The notes below the pieces were generated by a model. That model worked only from the letters and a program-made list of their open reading frames with translations. It was not told where the DNA came from and did not search any database. Positions 41,598 through 50,078 of a stretch of DNA of 64,000 bases are shown here, one piece after another. Each line of letters opens with the position of its first letter. Positions within the stretch are counted from its first letter, which is position 1. This DNA is from Actinokineospora xionganensis (lineage in GTDB: Bacteria; Actinomycetota; Actinomycetes; Mycobacteriales; Pseudonocardiaceae). Made by a program: the position numbers and the translations under genes. Where the stretch lies: assembly GCF_014323725.1 (NCBI RefSeq), contig NZ_JABVED010000006.1:1-64000 (forward strand). Reading direction: 5' to 3'.

Positions 41598-43517
41598 ATG
41601 ACGACGTACTTCGTGACCGGCGCGACGGGGTTCCTCGGCCGCAGGCTGGTCGAGCGGCTGCTTTCCCGACCGGACTGCGACACCGTGCACGTCCTCGTGC
41701 GGCAGCGGTCGATGGAGAAGTTCACCGAAGCGGCCACACACTGGTCGCGGCCCGAACTCGTGGTACCTGTCGTCGGCGACCTGTCCGAGCCCGGCCTCGG
41801 CATCGATCCGGCGACCCTGCCCTACGGTGTCGACCACGTCGTGCACCTGGGCGCGATCTACGACTTCACCGCCTCGAATGAGGCCAACCGCACCGCCAAT
41901 GTCGTCGGCACCGCCCACGCCATCGACTTCGCCGCCGCGGTCGGGGCCTCGCTGTTCCACCACGTCTCCTCGATCGCCGTCGCGGGCGACCACCGCGGCC
42001 GGTTCACCGAGGCCGACTTCGACCTCGGCCAGCACCACCACTCGCCCTACCACGCGACGAAGTTCGAAGCCGAACGGCTCGTGCGCGCGCAGGATCAGGT
42101 TCCGCACCGGATCTACCGGCCCGCCGCGGTCGTCGGCGATTCGCGGACCGGCGAGATGGACAAGATCGACGGCCCGTACTACTTCCTGCCCGCGCTGACC
42201 CGCCTCGCCCGGCTCCCTGCCGCGCTGCCCCTGGTGGCGCCGGGCCTCGGCGGCACCAACATCGTCCCAGTCGACTACGTCGTCGACGCGATGGCGCACC
42301 TGATGCACGTGGACGCGCCGTCGGGCCAGACCTACCATCTGACCGAAAACGGGCGCCAGCGCGTCGTGGACGTGTTCAACGCCCTCGCGGCCGCGGTGGG
42401 CGCACCCCAGATCAAGGCCACCCTGCCGTTGCGGCTCCCACCCGCGCGCCGGGTCGGTCCGGTGCCCGCCGCGATCCTGGCCGAACTCGGCATCCCGGCC
42501 GAGGTCGTCCCGCACCTGGACCTGCCCACCGTCTTCGACTCCACCGCGACGGTCGCCGCGCTCGCGGGCAGCGGTGTCACCCTCCCGCCACTGCGCTCGT
42601 ACGCGCGCGTTCTCGTCGAGTACTGGGCCGAGCACCTCGATCCGGAGCGTGCCTGGCTGCACGCGGGTTCCTTGCGCGGCAAGCGGATCGCCATCACCGG
42701 GGCGTCCTCCGGCATCGGCAAGGCCACGGCGTTGGCCGCCGCCCGCAAGGGCGCGACCGTGCTGCTGGTGGCCCGACGGCAGCCGGAGCTCGAGCGGTTG
42801 CGGGACACCATCGAAGCCGCGGGCGGCACGGCCGAGGTGCATCCCTGCGACCTCACCGACACCGACTCCGTCGACGCCCTGGTCAAGAACCTGGGCGTGG
42901 TCGACATGCTGGTCAACAACGCGGGCCGCTCGATCCGCCGCTCGGTCCACCTGTCGGTCGACCGCATCCACGACTTCGAACGCACCATGTCTCTGAACTA
43001 CTTCGCGCCGCTGCGGCTCACACTCGGTCTGCTGCCGGGTATGCGCGCGCGTGGATTCGGCCGGATCGTGAACGTCACGACCATGGGGCTGCAGACCGAC
43101 ACCCCGCGCTTCTCGGCGTACCTGGCGTCCAAGGGCGCTCTGGAGTCGTTCAGCCGGTCCGCCGGGCGGGAGTTGCTGACCGACGGCATCACGATCGCGT
43201 CGGTGCGGATGCCCCTGGTCAGGACCCCGATGATCGGCGCCACGAAGGCGTACTCCCGGATGCCCGCCAGCTCCCCGCGTGCGGCGGCGGACCTGGTGAT
43301 CCGCGCGCTGCAGGGTCGCGGGGAAGTCGTCCAGCGGGCGGAGGGCTTCGCCATGGAGCTGCTGCGGGTGTTCGCGCCCGGAGTCGCACGGCAGCTGATG
43401 AACGTGGCGTACCGGGTGATGCCGGAGTCGGCGCCGGAAGCCCGCCGCCGCCCGGAGCGCCCGCTGGCGGTGCTGGCGTCGGCAGTGGTCCGCCCGATCT
43501 GGCGGGGTCTGCGCTAG
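41598..43517 (+). CDS. acyl-CoA reductase / SDR fusion protein (AcrA1-like)
   Basis: 639 residues, two reductase domains. Residues ~1-350 form an extended SDR/thioester-reductase-like domain (TTYFVTGATGFLGRRLVERL, VVHLGAIYDF, YHATKFEAERLV, NIVPVDYVVDAMAHLM). Residues ~355-600 form a classical SDR (IAITGASSGIGKATALAAAR, LVNNAGRS, catalytic Tyr/Lys in FSAYLASKGALE). This order matches mycobacterial acyl-CoA reductases such as AcrA1 (Rv3391), which make fatty alcohols for wax esters or related lipids. The start is preceded by GGAGGAGG. It overlaps the convergent regulator stop by 4 nt. Confidence 0.88.
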   Translation: MTTYFVTGATGFLGRRLVERLLSRPDCDTVHVLVRQRSMEKFTEAATHWSRPELVVPVVGDLSEPGLGIDPATLPYGVDHVVHLGAIYDFTASNEANRTANVVGTAHAIDFAAAVGASLFHHVSSIAVAGDHRGRFTEADFDLGQHHHSPYHATKFEAERLVRAQDQVPHRIYRPAAVVGDSRTGEMDKIDGPYYFLPALTRLARLPAALPLVAPGLGGTNIVPVDYVVDAMAHLMHVDAPSGQTYHLTENGRQRVVDVFNALAAAVGAPQIKATLPLRLPPARRVGPVPAAILAELGIPAEVVPHLDLPTVFDSTATVAALAGSGVTLPPLRSYARVLVEYWAEHLDPERAWLHAGSLRGKRIAITGASSGIGKATALAAARKGATVLLVARRQPELERLRDTIEAAGGTAEVHPCDLTDTDSVDALVKNLGVVDMLVNNAGRSIRRSVHLSVDRIHDFERTMSLNYFAPLRLTLGLLPGMRARGFGRIVNVTTMGLQTDTPRFSAYLASKGALESFSRSAGRELLTDGITIASVRMPLVRTPMIGATKAYSRMPASSPRAAADLVIRALQGRGEVVQRAEGFAMELLRVFAPGVARQLMNVAYRVMPESAPEARRRPERPLAVLASAVVRPIWRGLR

Positions 43518-44878
43518 GCCAACCGCTCGTCGACCTGGCTGGCCCCACAATCGCGTGCCCGCCGCCGCAACGCCTTGACACGCTCCGCAATGCGCTCGGA
43601 GGCGATACCGTCATTGAGATCGAGAGCGGCGGCGATGGTCCGGTCAGCCTGGTCGTGCTCGCCCAACTCCAGATACGCGGCGGCGATGTGGATGCGGGTC
43701 TTGACCTGCGAGGTCACCCGGCTCTTGGGAAGCGAGGACAACGCCCGTTCCAGCATCGCGACACCCTGACGAGGGCGACCGGTGTCCCGGAGGCACTGAC
43801 CGATATCGGAGGTCAGATCGACTTCACCGTAGTGGCCCAGCCAGCCGGGTTCATCGCCAGGCCCGCGATCGAAGGCCCGGCGGGCGGCATCGAGGGCATC
43901 GGACGTCCCCTGCCGATCACCGAGAAGGCTCAGGCTGCGGGCCTCGATGGCGTGGAGATACGCGGAAACGGTGGGTGTCGCCCGCTCCCCGATCACATGC
44001 AGCGCCGACCTCGCCAGGGATGTCGCGCGCTGCCCGGCTTGATCCGCTTCCTCTCGATCAGGGCTGTTCGCCCCGATATCGATCGTCACCCGACTCATCT
44101 CGGACAACACGTTGGCGCAGAAGGACTGATCCCCCGCCCGCATCGCGAGCCCAAGCGACTGCGCGTAGTACCGCTGTCCGAGCGCGTGCCGCCCGCTGTC
44201 CACTGTGGTCAGACCGGCGAGGAATGTGGCTTCGGCGAGTGCGCCTGCCAGATCCCGACCCACCGCTTCGCCATAGTTGCCGTCGCGCATTTTGCGGCTC
44301 TGCTGATGGACCAGTTGCACGACCTGCTCCCGCACCCGGCCGCCGCCGTGCAGCCGGTGCAGCTTCTCGAAGTGCCGCACGGTCGACCGCAGGACATCCA
44401 CGTCGGGACGACCGATCCGCCCGCCATCGGCGAGACCATCGCCCGGCGCGGCTGTCATGGCCATCCATGCGGGCTCGGCGAACGCGGCTGCGGCGAAGGT
44501 CGACCCGAGCATGAAGTTGCGCCGACTGAGATCCCGTCCCGACAGTTCCGCCACGGTGGCGATAGTGCCACTTAACGTCACCGAGGTCCGCAATCCGTCG
44601 AACGTGTCGCCGGTCGGCGTGCGGTCGGCGAACCCGCAGTCAGCGACCGTGACCCGATATCCCAGTCGTCTGGACAGCACTCCCGCGACCAGCAGCGGCA
44701 CCGGTGACCTGGGCTGACAGCCGTCGAGCATCCGTCTGACCGACGTTGTGGTGGTGCCCAGGTGGACTCCTTTCTGCCTGCCTTCGGCCACCACGGCGTT
44801 GGCCAAGGCCTTGTTGCTCAGCTCCGCGTCAGCCATCAGGAGGCGGAGCGCCGGATTGCCGTCGAGTTCGGCGGCCAT
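43514..44878 (-). CDS. NsdA-like TPR regulator
   Basis: 454 residues from ATG 44878. N-terminal ~80 residues look like a helix-turn-helix segment (ALRLLMADAELSNKALANAV, GTTTTSVRRMLDGCQPRSPV). An internal twin-arginine-like stretch (DLSRRNFMLGSTFAAAAFAE, ~125-145) is typical of actinomycete regulators of this type. The rest is tetratricopeptide-like (YYAQSLGLAMRAGDQSFCAN, GVAMLERALSSLPKS). Related proteins, including Streptomyces NsdA, affect sporulation and antibiotic production. It is divergent from the Cys-tailed protein gene. Confidence 0.78.
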   Translation of the reverse strand: MAAELDGNPALRLLMADAELSNKALANAVVAEGRQKGVHLGTTTTSVRRMLDGCQPRSPVPLLVAGVLSRRLGYRVTVADCGFADRTPTGDTFDGLRTSVTLSGTIATVAELSGRDLSRRNFMLGSTFAAAAFAEPAWMAMTAAPGDGLADGGRIGRPDVDVLRSTVRHFEKLHRLHGGGRVREQVVQLVHQQSRKMRDGNYGEAVGRDLAGALAEATFLAGLTTVDSGRHALGQRYYAQSLGLAMRAGDQSFCANVLSEMSRVTIDIGANSPDREEADQAGQRATSLARSALHVIGERATPTVSAYLHAIEARSLSLLGDRQGTSDALDAARRAFDRGPGDEPGWLGHYGEVDLTSDIGQCLRDTGRPRQGVAMLERALSSLPKSRVTSQVKTRIHIAAAYLELGEHDQADRTIAAALDLNDGIASERIAERVKALRRRARDCGASQVDERLA

Positions 44879-45082
44879 CGCCCCTCCTGAACGGTAGTCA
44901 CTCGGTCGCTCACAGTAGCGATAGTTCGCCCCGCGGCACACCTGATCTGCGTCGATCCACAGAAGTAGGACCCAAGTGAGACCCCTGGCGGCCGAGTGAT
45001 CGTTCTGCCCAGGTTCTGGGACTGCCTGATCCACGCGCGAGGCGATTCGCTGGAAGCAACTCCCCTCATGGAAGGACCGCAG

Positions 45083-45532
45083 ATGACCGACACCCTCCAA
45101 GCGACCACCGGACGGTCGCTCGTCCCCGAACGCCTCTTCGCCAAGCTCTCCGCCCGTGTCGAACGCGACGGGCACCATCCGCCGACGCGCGCGGACCGGA
45201 TCGTCGATCAAGCCCTCGCGTTCCTGGGAGCCCGCGGCACGAACCTCGGCGAGCCGCTCGCTCCCAGCGCGATCGTCGACGAGGGCTGGCACGCCTTCCT
45301 CCTGTACACCCGCGAGTACGCGGAGTTCTGCCGCATGCTGGCAGGCCGGTTCATCCACCACCGGCCCGGCGACGGCACCCGTCGAGCTGAGATCGACATC
45401 AAACGGTCGGTACGCGCGATGCGTGCCGCCGGATTCGTGGTGGACCTACCGCTGTGGTTGCCTACCGAGGCCAAGTGCACCCAGTGCCACGGCGGCTGCC
45501 ACGACGATCCGCCGCCACCGCCTGCCTGCTGA
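45083..45532 (+). CDS. small conserved protein with Cys-rich C-terminus
   Basis: 149 residues from ATG 45083 (GGAAGGA ribosome-binding site; ATG 45068 possible). The core VDEGWHAFLLYTREYAEFCR followed by AGRFIHHRP resembles the glycine-rich domain-containing (DUF1399-like) proteins found in many streptomycetes. The C-terminus is striking: CTQCHGGCHDD then a PPPPP stretch and a terminal Cys. The Cys and His residues could bind metal. Function unknown. It lies 9 nt ahead of a kinase-like gene and divergent from the TPR regulator. Confidence 0.8.
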   Translation: MTDTLQATTGRSLVPERLFAKLSARVERDGHHPPTRADRIVDQALAFLGARGTNLGEPLAPSAIVDEGWHAFLLYTREYAEFCRMLAGRFIHHRPGDGTRRAEIDIKRSVRAMRAAGFVVDLPLWLPTEAKCTQCHGGCHDDPPPPPAC

Positions 45533-45541
45533 AGAGATCCG

Positions 45542-46375
45542 ATGAGCCGCCTCGCCTGGAGTGACCTTCCCGCCCCGGTCCGCGCCGCGGTCGCGGCCGA
45601 GTGCGGCACGGTGACCGACGCCGATCATCCCGGTGTCGGTCGCCAATCGGACTTCACCGCGACCCTCAGGACCGACGCCGGTCAGGTGTTCTGCAAAGGC
45701 ATCCGCACCGATAGCCCAAGAGCGGCGATGCATCGGCACGAAGCCGGTATCAACGCGTTCTTGCCGCCCGCCGCTCCCCGACTGCTCTGGCAGGTCGAAA
45801 CCGAGGGGTGGCTGGTCCTCGGCTTCGAGCACGTCGAGGGCGGCCATGCCGATCTCGCTCCGGGCTCTCCCGATGTCGATGCGGTGGTCCGCGCGATTCA
45901 TGAGCTGCGAAGTCCCGCGCCGGCGAGTTGCACGGCGTTGGCCGACCAGTGGGCGCGGCTCGCCGCGTGGCGGCGACTGCGTGTTCGGATGGAGGTCCCC
46001 GACCAGTACGTGGCCTGGGAGTCGCGGGCCGTGGACCTCCTCCGAGGCGACTCGTTGCTGCACACGGACATCCATGCCCTGAACCTTCTGATCGACACTC
46101 GGGTGCGAGTCGTGGATTGGGCATGGGCGAGGCAGGGGGCGCACTGGGTTGATCGCGCGTTCCTGCTGATCCGGCTCATCGAAGCGGGACACCGGCCCGA
46201 GGAGGCGCAGCGTCTGGTCGGGGCACTGCCCAAGGCTGGGGCCACCACGTTCGCCGTCGCTGTCCTGGGGATCTGGACCTATCTCGAGCACACCGACCCG
46301 CTCCCCCACCGGCCATCGCTCACCGCAGCCGCCCGCGCGTGGGTCGACCTACGACTGTGGGCTGAGAGGTCCTAG
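45542..46375 (+). CDS. APH-family phosphotransferase
   Basis: 277 residues. Kinase-like fold: catalytic loop SLLHTDIHALNLLID (HxDxxxxN) and metal motif VRVVDWAWARQGAHWVD; an N-terminal Lys region GQVFCKGIRTDSPRA. Substrate unknown; the family phosphorylates small molecules. Gene spacing (9 nt) with the Cys-tailed protein suggests one transcript and a shared task. Antibiotic resistance is possible but not implied by context. Confidence 0.85.
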   Translation: MSRLAWSDLPAPVRAAVAAECGTVTDADHPGVGRQSDFTATLRTDAGQVFCKGIRTDSPRAAMHRHEAGINAFLPPAAPRLLWQVETEGWLVLGFEHVEGGHADLAPGSPDVDAVVRAIHELRSPAPASCTALADQWARLAAWRRLRVRMEVPDQYVAWESRAVDLLRGDSLLHTDIHALNLLIDTRVRVVDWAWARQGAHWVDRAFLLIRLIEAGHRPEEAQRLVGALPKAGATTFAVAVLGIWTYLEHTDPLPHRPSLTAAARAWVDLRLWAERS

Positions 46376-46390
46376 GACCAAAGGAGGAGG

Positions 46391-46921
46391 GTGGCGCACG
46401 CCGATTCCAGGCAGACTGGGGGCGTGGACAACACCGAGTGGCGGCTCCGGGCGCCGGCGAACCTGGTCAGCAAGCGGGCGATTCTGCATTGGACGCTGAG
46501 TGCGCTCATCGGTTGGGTGATCGTGCTCGGCGGGCAGGGGATCCATCTGCTGGTCAACGACGACCCGCCCGCCGTGGCGCAGACCGTGGCGATCGTGAGT
46601 GTCGTGGTGGCGCTGGTGCACGTGCTGGTCATGCCGCGTTGGCGGTACGCGGTGCACCGGTGGGAGACGAACCCGGACGCGGTGTTCACCCGCAGCGGGT
46701 GGATCAACCAGGAGTGGCGGCTCGCGCCGGTCTCGCGCATCCAGACGGTCGACACCGTGCGGGGACCGTTGCAGCAGCTGCTCAAGCTGGCGACGGTCAC
46801 GGTCACCACGGCGTCCGCGGCCGGACCGGTGAAGATCGAGAACCTGGACGCCAGCGTCGCCGCGCGGCTCTCCGACGAGTTGGCCTCGACCACCCAGGCG
46901 ACCCCGGGGGACGCCACATGA
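46391..46921 (+). CDS. PH-domain membrane protein (YdbS-like)
   Basis: 176 residues from GTG 46391; GTG 46424 is an alternative, as the AAGGAGG at 46381 is rather close to the first. Two transmembrane helices (ILHWTLSALIGWVIVLG and VAIVSVVVALVHVLVM) are followed by a bacterial PH (bPH2/DUF304) domain, WRLAPVSRIQTVDTVRGPLQ. YdbS/YdbT-type pairs act at the membrane in protection against certain peptides in Bacillus. The stop overlaps the next start by 4 nt. Confidence 0.85.
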   Translation: MAHADSRQTGGVDNTEWRLRAPANLVSKRAILHWTLSALIGWVIVLGGQGIHLLVNDDPPAVAQTVAIVSVVVALVHVLVMPRWRYAVHRWETNPDAVFTRSGWINQEWRLAPVSRIQTVDTVRGPLQQLLKLATVTVTTASAAGPVKIENLDASVAARLSDELASTTQATPGDAT

Positions 46922-48435
46922 CCGAGTTTCCGGCCGCGCCGCCGGTTGTGGAGCCGAGCCACGAGTGGGGCAGGCTCGACCCGCGGATGATCATCGTGCG
47001 GCCGCTCAACGAGCTGATGGGCCTGCTCATCCCGCTGTTCATCCTGATGTTCGCGGGCAACGGCGACACCTGGCGGATCGTCGCGGGCGGCGCCACAGTC
47101 GGGGCACTCGTCCTCTACGGGCTGTTCAGTTGGGTCTCCACGAAGTACCGGATCACCGAGACCCAGGTCGAACTCCACAAAGGACTCCTGCACCGCCAGC
47201 GTTTGGCCATCCCCCGCGACCGCATCCGCACGGTGGACCTGACGGCCAAGCTCGGCCACCGGCTGTTCGGTCTCTCCGCCGTCCGCGTCGGCACCGGCGA
47301 GCAGAGCCGCTCCTCCACCGACGGGGTCGTCCTCGACGCGGTCACCGCCGCCGAGGCCGACCGTCTGCGCCAAGTGTTCCTGCGGCGTGCGGCCACGGCC
47401 GAGACGGTTGTCGGCGAGGACGACAGCACGTCGATCTCGCAACTCGACAAACGCTGGTACCGGTACGCGCCGCTGACCATGTCCGGGCTGCTGACGATCG
47501 GTCTCGCGGCGGGCTTCGGGATGAACCTCGCCCGCGAACTGAAACTGGAGTTCTCCGAAACGGGACTGATCCGGTCGGTGTTCCACTGGGTGCTCAACAC
47601 GAGCCCGCTCGCGGTGATCCCGGTGGTGGCGGGCTTGGTGCTGGTGGTCTCGGTGCTGCTCTCGCTGCTCGCATACCTGTTGCAGAACCACGACTTCCGC
47701 CTCACCCGCAACACCGACGGCACCGTCCGAGTCCGGCGCGGCCTGCTCACGACCCGCTCCGTGTCGGTCGAGGAGCAGCGCCTGCGCGGGGTCTCGCTGC
47801 ACGAACCCCTCCTGCTGCGCGCGGGCCGGGGCGCCCGGCTGACCGCGGTGACCACCGGGCTGGGCCGGGCCAGCGGCAGCAGCCTCCTGCTCCCGCCCGC
47901 CCCACGCGGCGAGGCACATCGGGTGGCCGAGCAGGTGCTGCTGGCCGACCCGACGTCCGCCCAGTTGACCCGCCACCCCGCGGCGGCAAGATCACGCAGG
48001 CTGTTCCGTGCCATCAGCCCGAACGTGGCGGCGGCCGTGACCCTGCTCCTGCTCGCCGCCTTCGCCGAGTGGCCCCACTGGCCATGGATCGTGGCGACAT
48101 GTCTGCTCCCGGTGTCCGTCCTCATCGGACTGGACCGCTATCGCAACCTGGGCCACGCACTGACCGACCGCTACCTCGTCAGCCGATCCGGGTCACTCGA
48201 CCGGGAGACCGTGGCACTGCAGCGCACCGGAATCATCGGCTGGAACATCAGGCAAACACTCTTCCAGCGCCGGGCAGGGTTGTTATCGGTCACCGCGATC
48301 ACGGCCGCGGGCAAGGGCGGCTACACGGTCGTCGACGTCGACGAGAGCAACGGCCTCAAACTCGCCGACGCCGCCATCCCCGACTTACTCCGGCCGTTCC
48401 TGCAGTCGTCACAAGAAAGGCCAGACGGCTCTTAG
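46918..48435 (+). CDS. PH-domain membrane protein (YdbT-like)
   Basis: 505 residues from ATG 46918, coupled to the preceding gene. Three bPH2 domains alternate with paired transmembrane helices: the first contains AIPRDRIRTVDLTAKLGHRL, the second RRGLLTTRSVSVEEQRLRGV, the third RSGSLDRETVALQRTGIIGW. Helices such as VIPVVAGLVLVVSVLLSLLA separate them. With the YdbS-like partner it should form a membrane complex. No regulator is adjacent. Confidence 0.88.
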   Translation: MTEFPAAPPVVEPSHEWGRLDPRMIIVRPLNELMGLLIPLFILMFAGNGDTWRIVAGGATVGALVLYGLFSWVSTKYRITETQVELHKGLLHRQRLAIPRDRIRTVDLTAKLGHRLFGLSAVRVGTGEQSRSSTDGVVLDAVTAAEADRLRQVFLRRAATAETVVGEDDSTSISQLDKRWYRYAPLTMSGLLTIGLAAGFGMNLARELKLEFSETGLIRSVFHWVLNTSPLAVIPVVAGLVLVVSVLLSLLAYLLQNHDFRLTRNTDGTVRVRRGLLTTRSVSVEEQRLRGVSLHEPLLLRAGRGARLTAVTTGLGRASGSSLLLPPAPRGEAHRVAEQVLLADPTSAQLTRHPAAARSRRLFRAISPNVAAAVTLLLLAAFAEWPHWPWIVATCLLPVSVLIGLDRYRNLGHALTDRYLVSRSGSLDRETVALQRTGIIGWNIRQTLFQRRAGLLSVTAITAAGKGGYTVVDVDESNGLKLADAAIPDLLRPFLQSSQERPDGS

Positions 48436-48560
48436 CCGCGGAATAGCCGATACCCAGCATCGACCGTCGTCGAAAGCAGCAGGCCAAGGGCTCAGCCACA
48501 GCTGCCCCCGACCTGCTTCAACCTTCTCTCACTCCCCTTGGCAAGACCAAGTCCCCACCC

Positions 48561-50039
48561 TCAGGAGATCGGCCAGGTGTGGACGGGTTCGTTGCTGTGC
48601 ATGAACTTCGCATAGCGGCGGGTCATCTCGCGCAGAGCCTGTTCGCGGTTGACCGAGGTGTTGGCCTCCAGCCCGCGCACGACGTCCACCTGCCAGGTGG
48701 CGCCGTTGCGGCCGGTGATGCAGCGCTGCTCGATCACCCCGAGCAGCCGGTCACGGTCGGCGGGGGCGACACCCCACGCGTCGAGGCCGTCGTGGGCCAT
48801 GGGAAGGAGCCTGCGCAGGACCAGTTCGGCGGCGGGCACCTCCCCCACACCGGGCCAGTAGACACGCGAGTCGATGCCGTTGCGGGCGGCCGCGTGGAAG
48901 TTGTCGGCGGCGGCGGAGAAGCTCATCTGTGTCCACAGTGGCCGATCCTGGTCGGCCAACGCCCGGACCAGGCCGAAGTAGAGGGCGCCGTTGGCCATGG
49001 TGTCCACCACCGACGGCCCCGCGGGCAGGACCCGGTTCTCCACCCGCAGATGCGGGCGGCCGTGCACCACGTCGTAGATCGGACGGTTCCAGCGGTAGAT
49101 GGTCCCGTTGTGCAGCCGCAGTTCGTGCAGCTCCGGCGTGTCACCGCGGGCGAGGACCTCCGCCGGGTCCTCGTCGTCGGTCAGCGGCAGCAGCGCCGAG
49201 TAGTACTGCACGTTCTCCTCGAACAGGTCGAAGATCGACGTGATCCACCGGTCGCCGAACCACACCCGAGGCCGCACCCCCTGCGCCTTGAGCTCGTCCG
49301 GACGGGTGTCCGTGGCCTGCTCGAACAGGGCGATCCGGGTCTCGGCCCACAGCTGCTTGCCGAACAGGTACGGCGCGTTCGCGCCCATCGCGAGCTGGAT
49401 CGAGGAGATCGCCTGGCTGGCGTTCCAGAACTTCGCGAAGTCCTCCGGCGCCACCTGCAGGTGGTACTGCACGCTGGTGCACGCACTTTCCGGCGCGATC
49501 GAGTCGGCCTGGGTCACCAACCGCTCCGGGCCGCCGATGTTGATCTCCAGGTCCTCCCCGCGGGCGGCGAAGACCTGTTCGTTGAGCAGCTTGTACCGGG
49601 GATTGGCCGACAGCGTGTCCACCGAGATGTGGGTGCGGCGCAACGTCGGCAGGATCCCGACCATCACGATGTGCGAGTTGGCCTTGCTGGCCTTCGCCTC
49701 AGCCTCGTTGAGACTCGCGCGGACCAGGTCCTCGAACGCCGCCAGGCCGTTCGGCTTCAACCGCTGCGGGGGCAGGTTGATCTCGATGTTGAACTGGCCC
49801 AGCTCGGTCTGGAACGCCGGGTCCGAGATCGCGGCCAGCACCTCCGCGTTGCGCATGGACGGGTCGCCCGCGTCGTCGACCAGGTTGAGCTCGATCTCCA
49901 GCCCGGCCATCGGCCGCTCCGACTCGAACCGCGACTCGGAGAGCATCTGGGCGAACACGTCCAGGCAGCGTCGGACCTTCTGCCGGAACCGCTGACGATC
50001 GGCGCGGGTGAACTCAGTCGACTCGACATCCTTACCCAT
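48561..50039 (-). CDS. glutamate-cysteine ligase family protein
   Basis: 492 residues from ATG 50039. Glutamate-cysteine ligase-like fold: MAGLEIELNLVDDAGDPSMR (Mg/ATP Glu residues), LGQFNIEINLPPQRLKPNG, TSVQYHLQV, LRVENRVLPAGPSVVDTMAN and a long helical C-terminus. Members ligate an amino acid through an acyl-phosphate. Actinobacteria make mycothiol and not glutathione, so the role may be in ergothioneine (EgtA-like) or another gamma-glutamyl compound. It differs in length from classical EgtA, so no symbol is assigned. Confidence 0.82.
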   Translation of the reverse strand: MGKDVESTEFTRADRQRFRQKVRRCLDVFAQMLSESRFESERPMAGLEIELNLVDDAGDPSMRNAEVLAAISDPAFQTELGQFNIEINLPPQRLKPNGLAAFEDLVRASLNEAEAKASKANSHIVMVGILPTLRRTHISVDTLSANPRYKLLNEQVFAARGEDLEINIGGPERLVTQADSIAPESACTSVQYHLQVAPEDFAKFWNASQAISSIQLAMGANAPYLFGKQLWAETRIALFEQATDTRPDELKAQGVRPRVWFGDRWITSIFDLFEENVQYYSALLPLTDDEDPAEVLARGDTPELHELRLHNGTIYRWNRPIYDVVHGRPHLRVENRVLPAGPSVVDTMANGALYFGLVRALADQDRPLWTQMSFSAAADNFHAAARNGIDSRVYWPGVGEVPAAELVLRRLLPMAHDGLDAWGVAPADRDRLLGVIEQRCITGRNGATWQVDVVRGLEANTSVNREQALREMTRRYAKFMHSNEPVHTWPIS

Positions 50040-50078
50040 GCCCCAAGCGTGGTGGATCGGCGCGCCTGGCGCCACAGG

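Noticed and set aside
41283-43550. 755-residue frame on the minus strand
   Set aside because: It is the antisense shadow of the acyl reductase/SDR fusion, rich in Arg/Gly/His repeats, without motifs.
45542-46375. Aminoglycoside resistance gene
   Set aside because: Only the general kinase motifs are visible, and the context is a small conserved island, so a resistance claim is unsupported.
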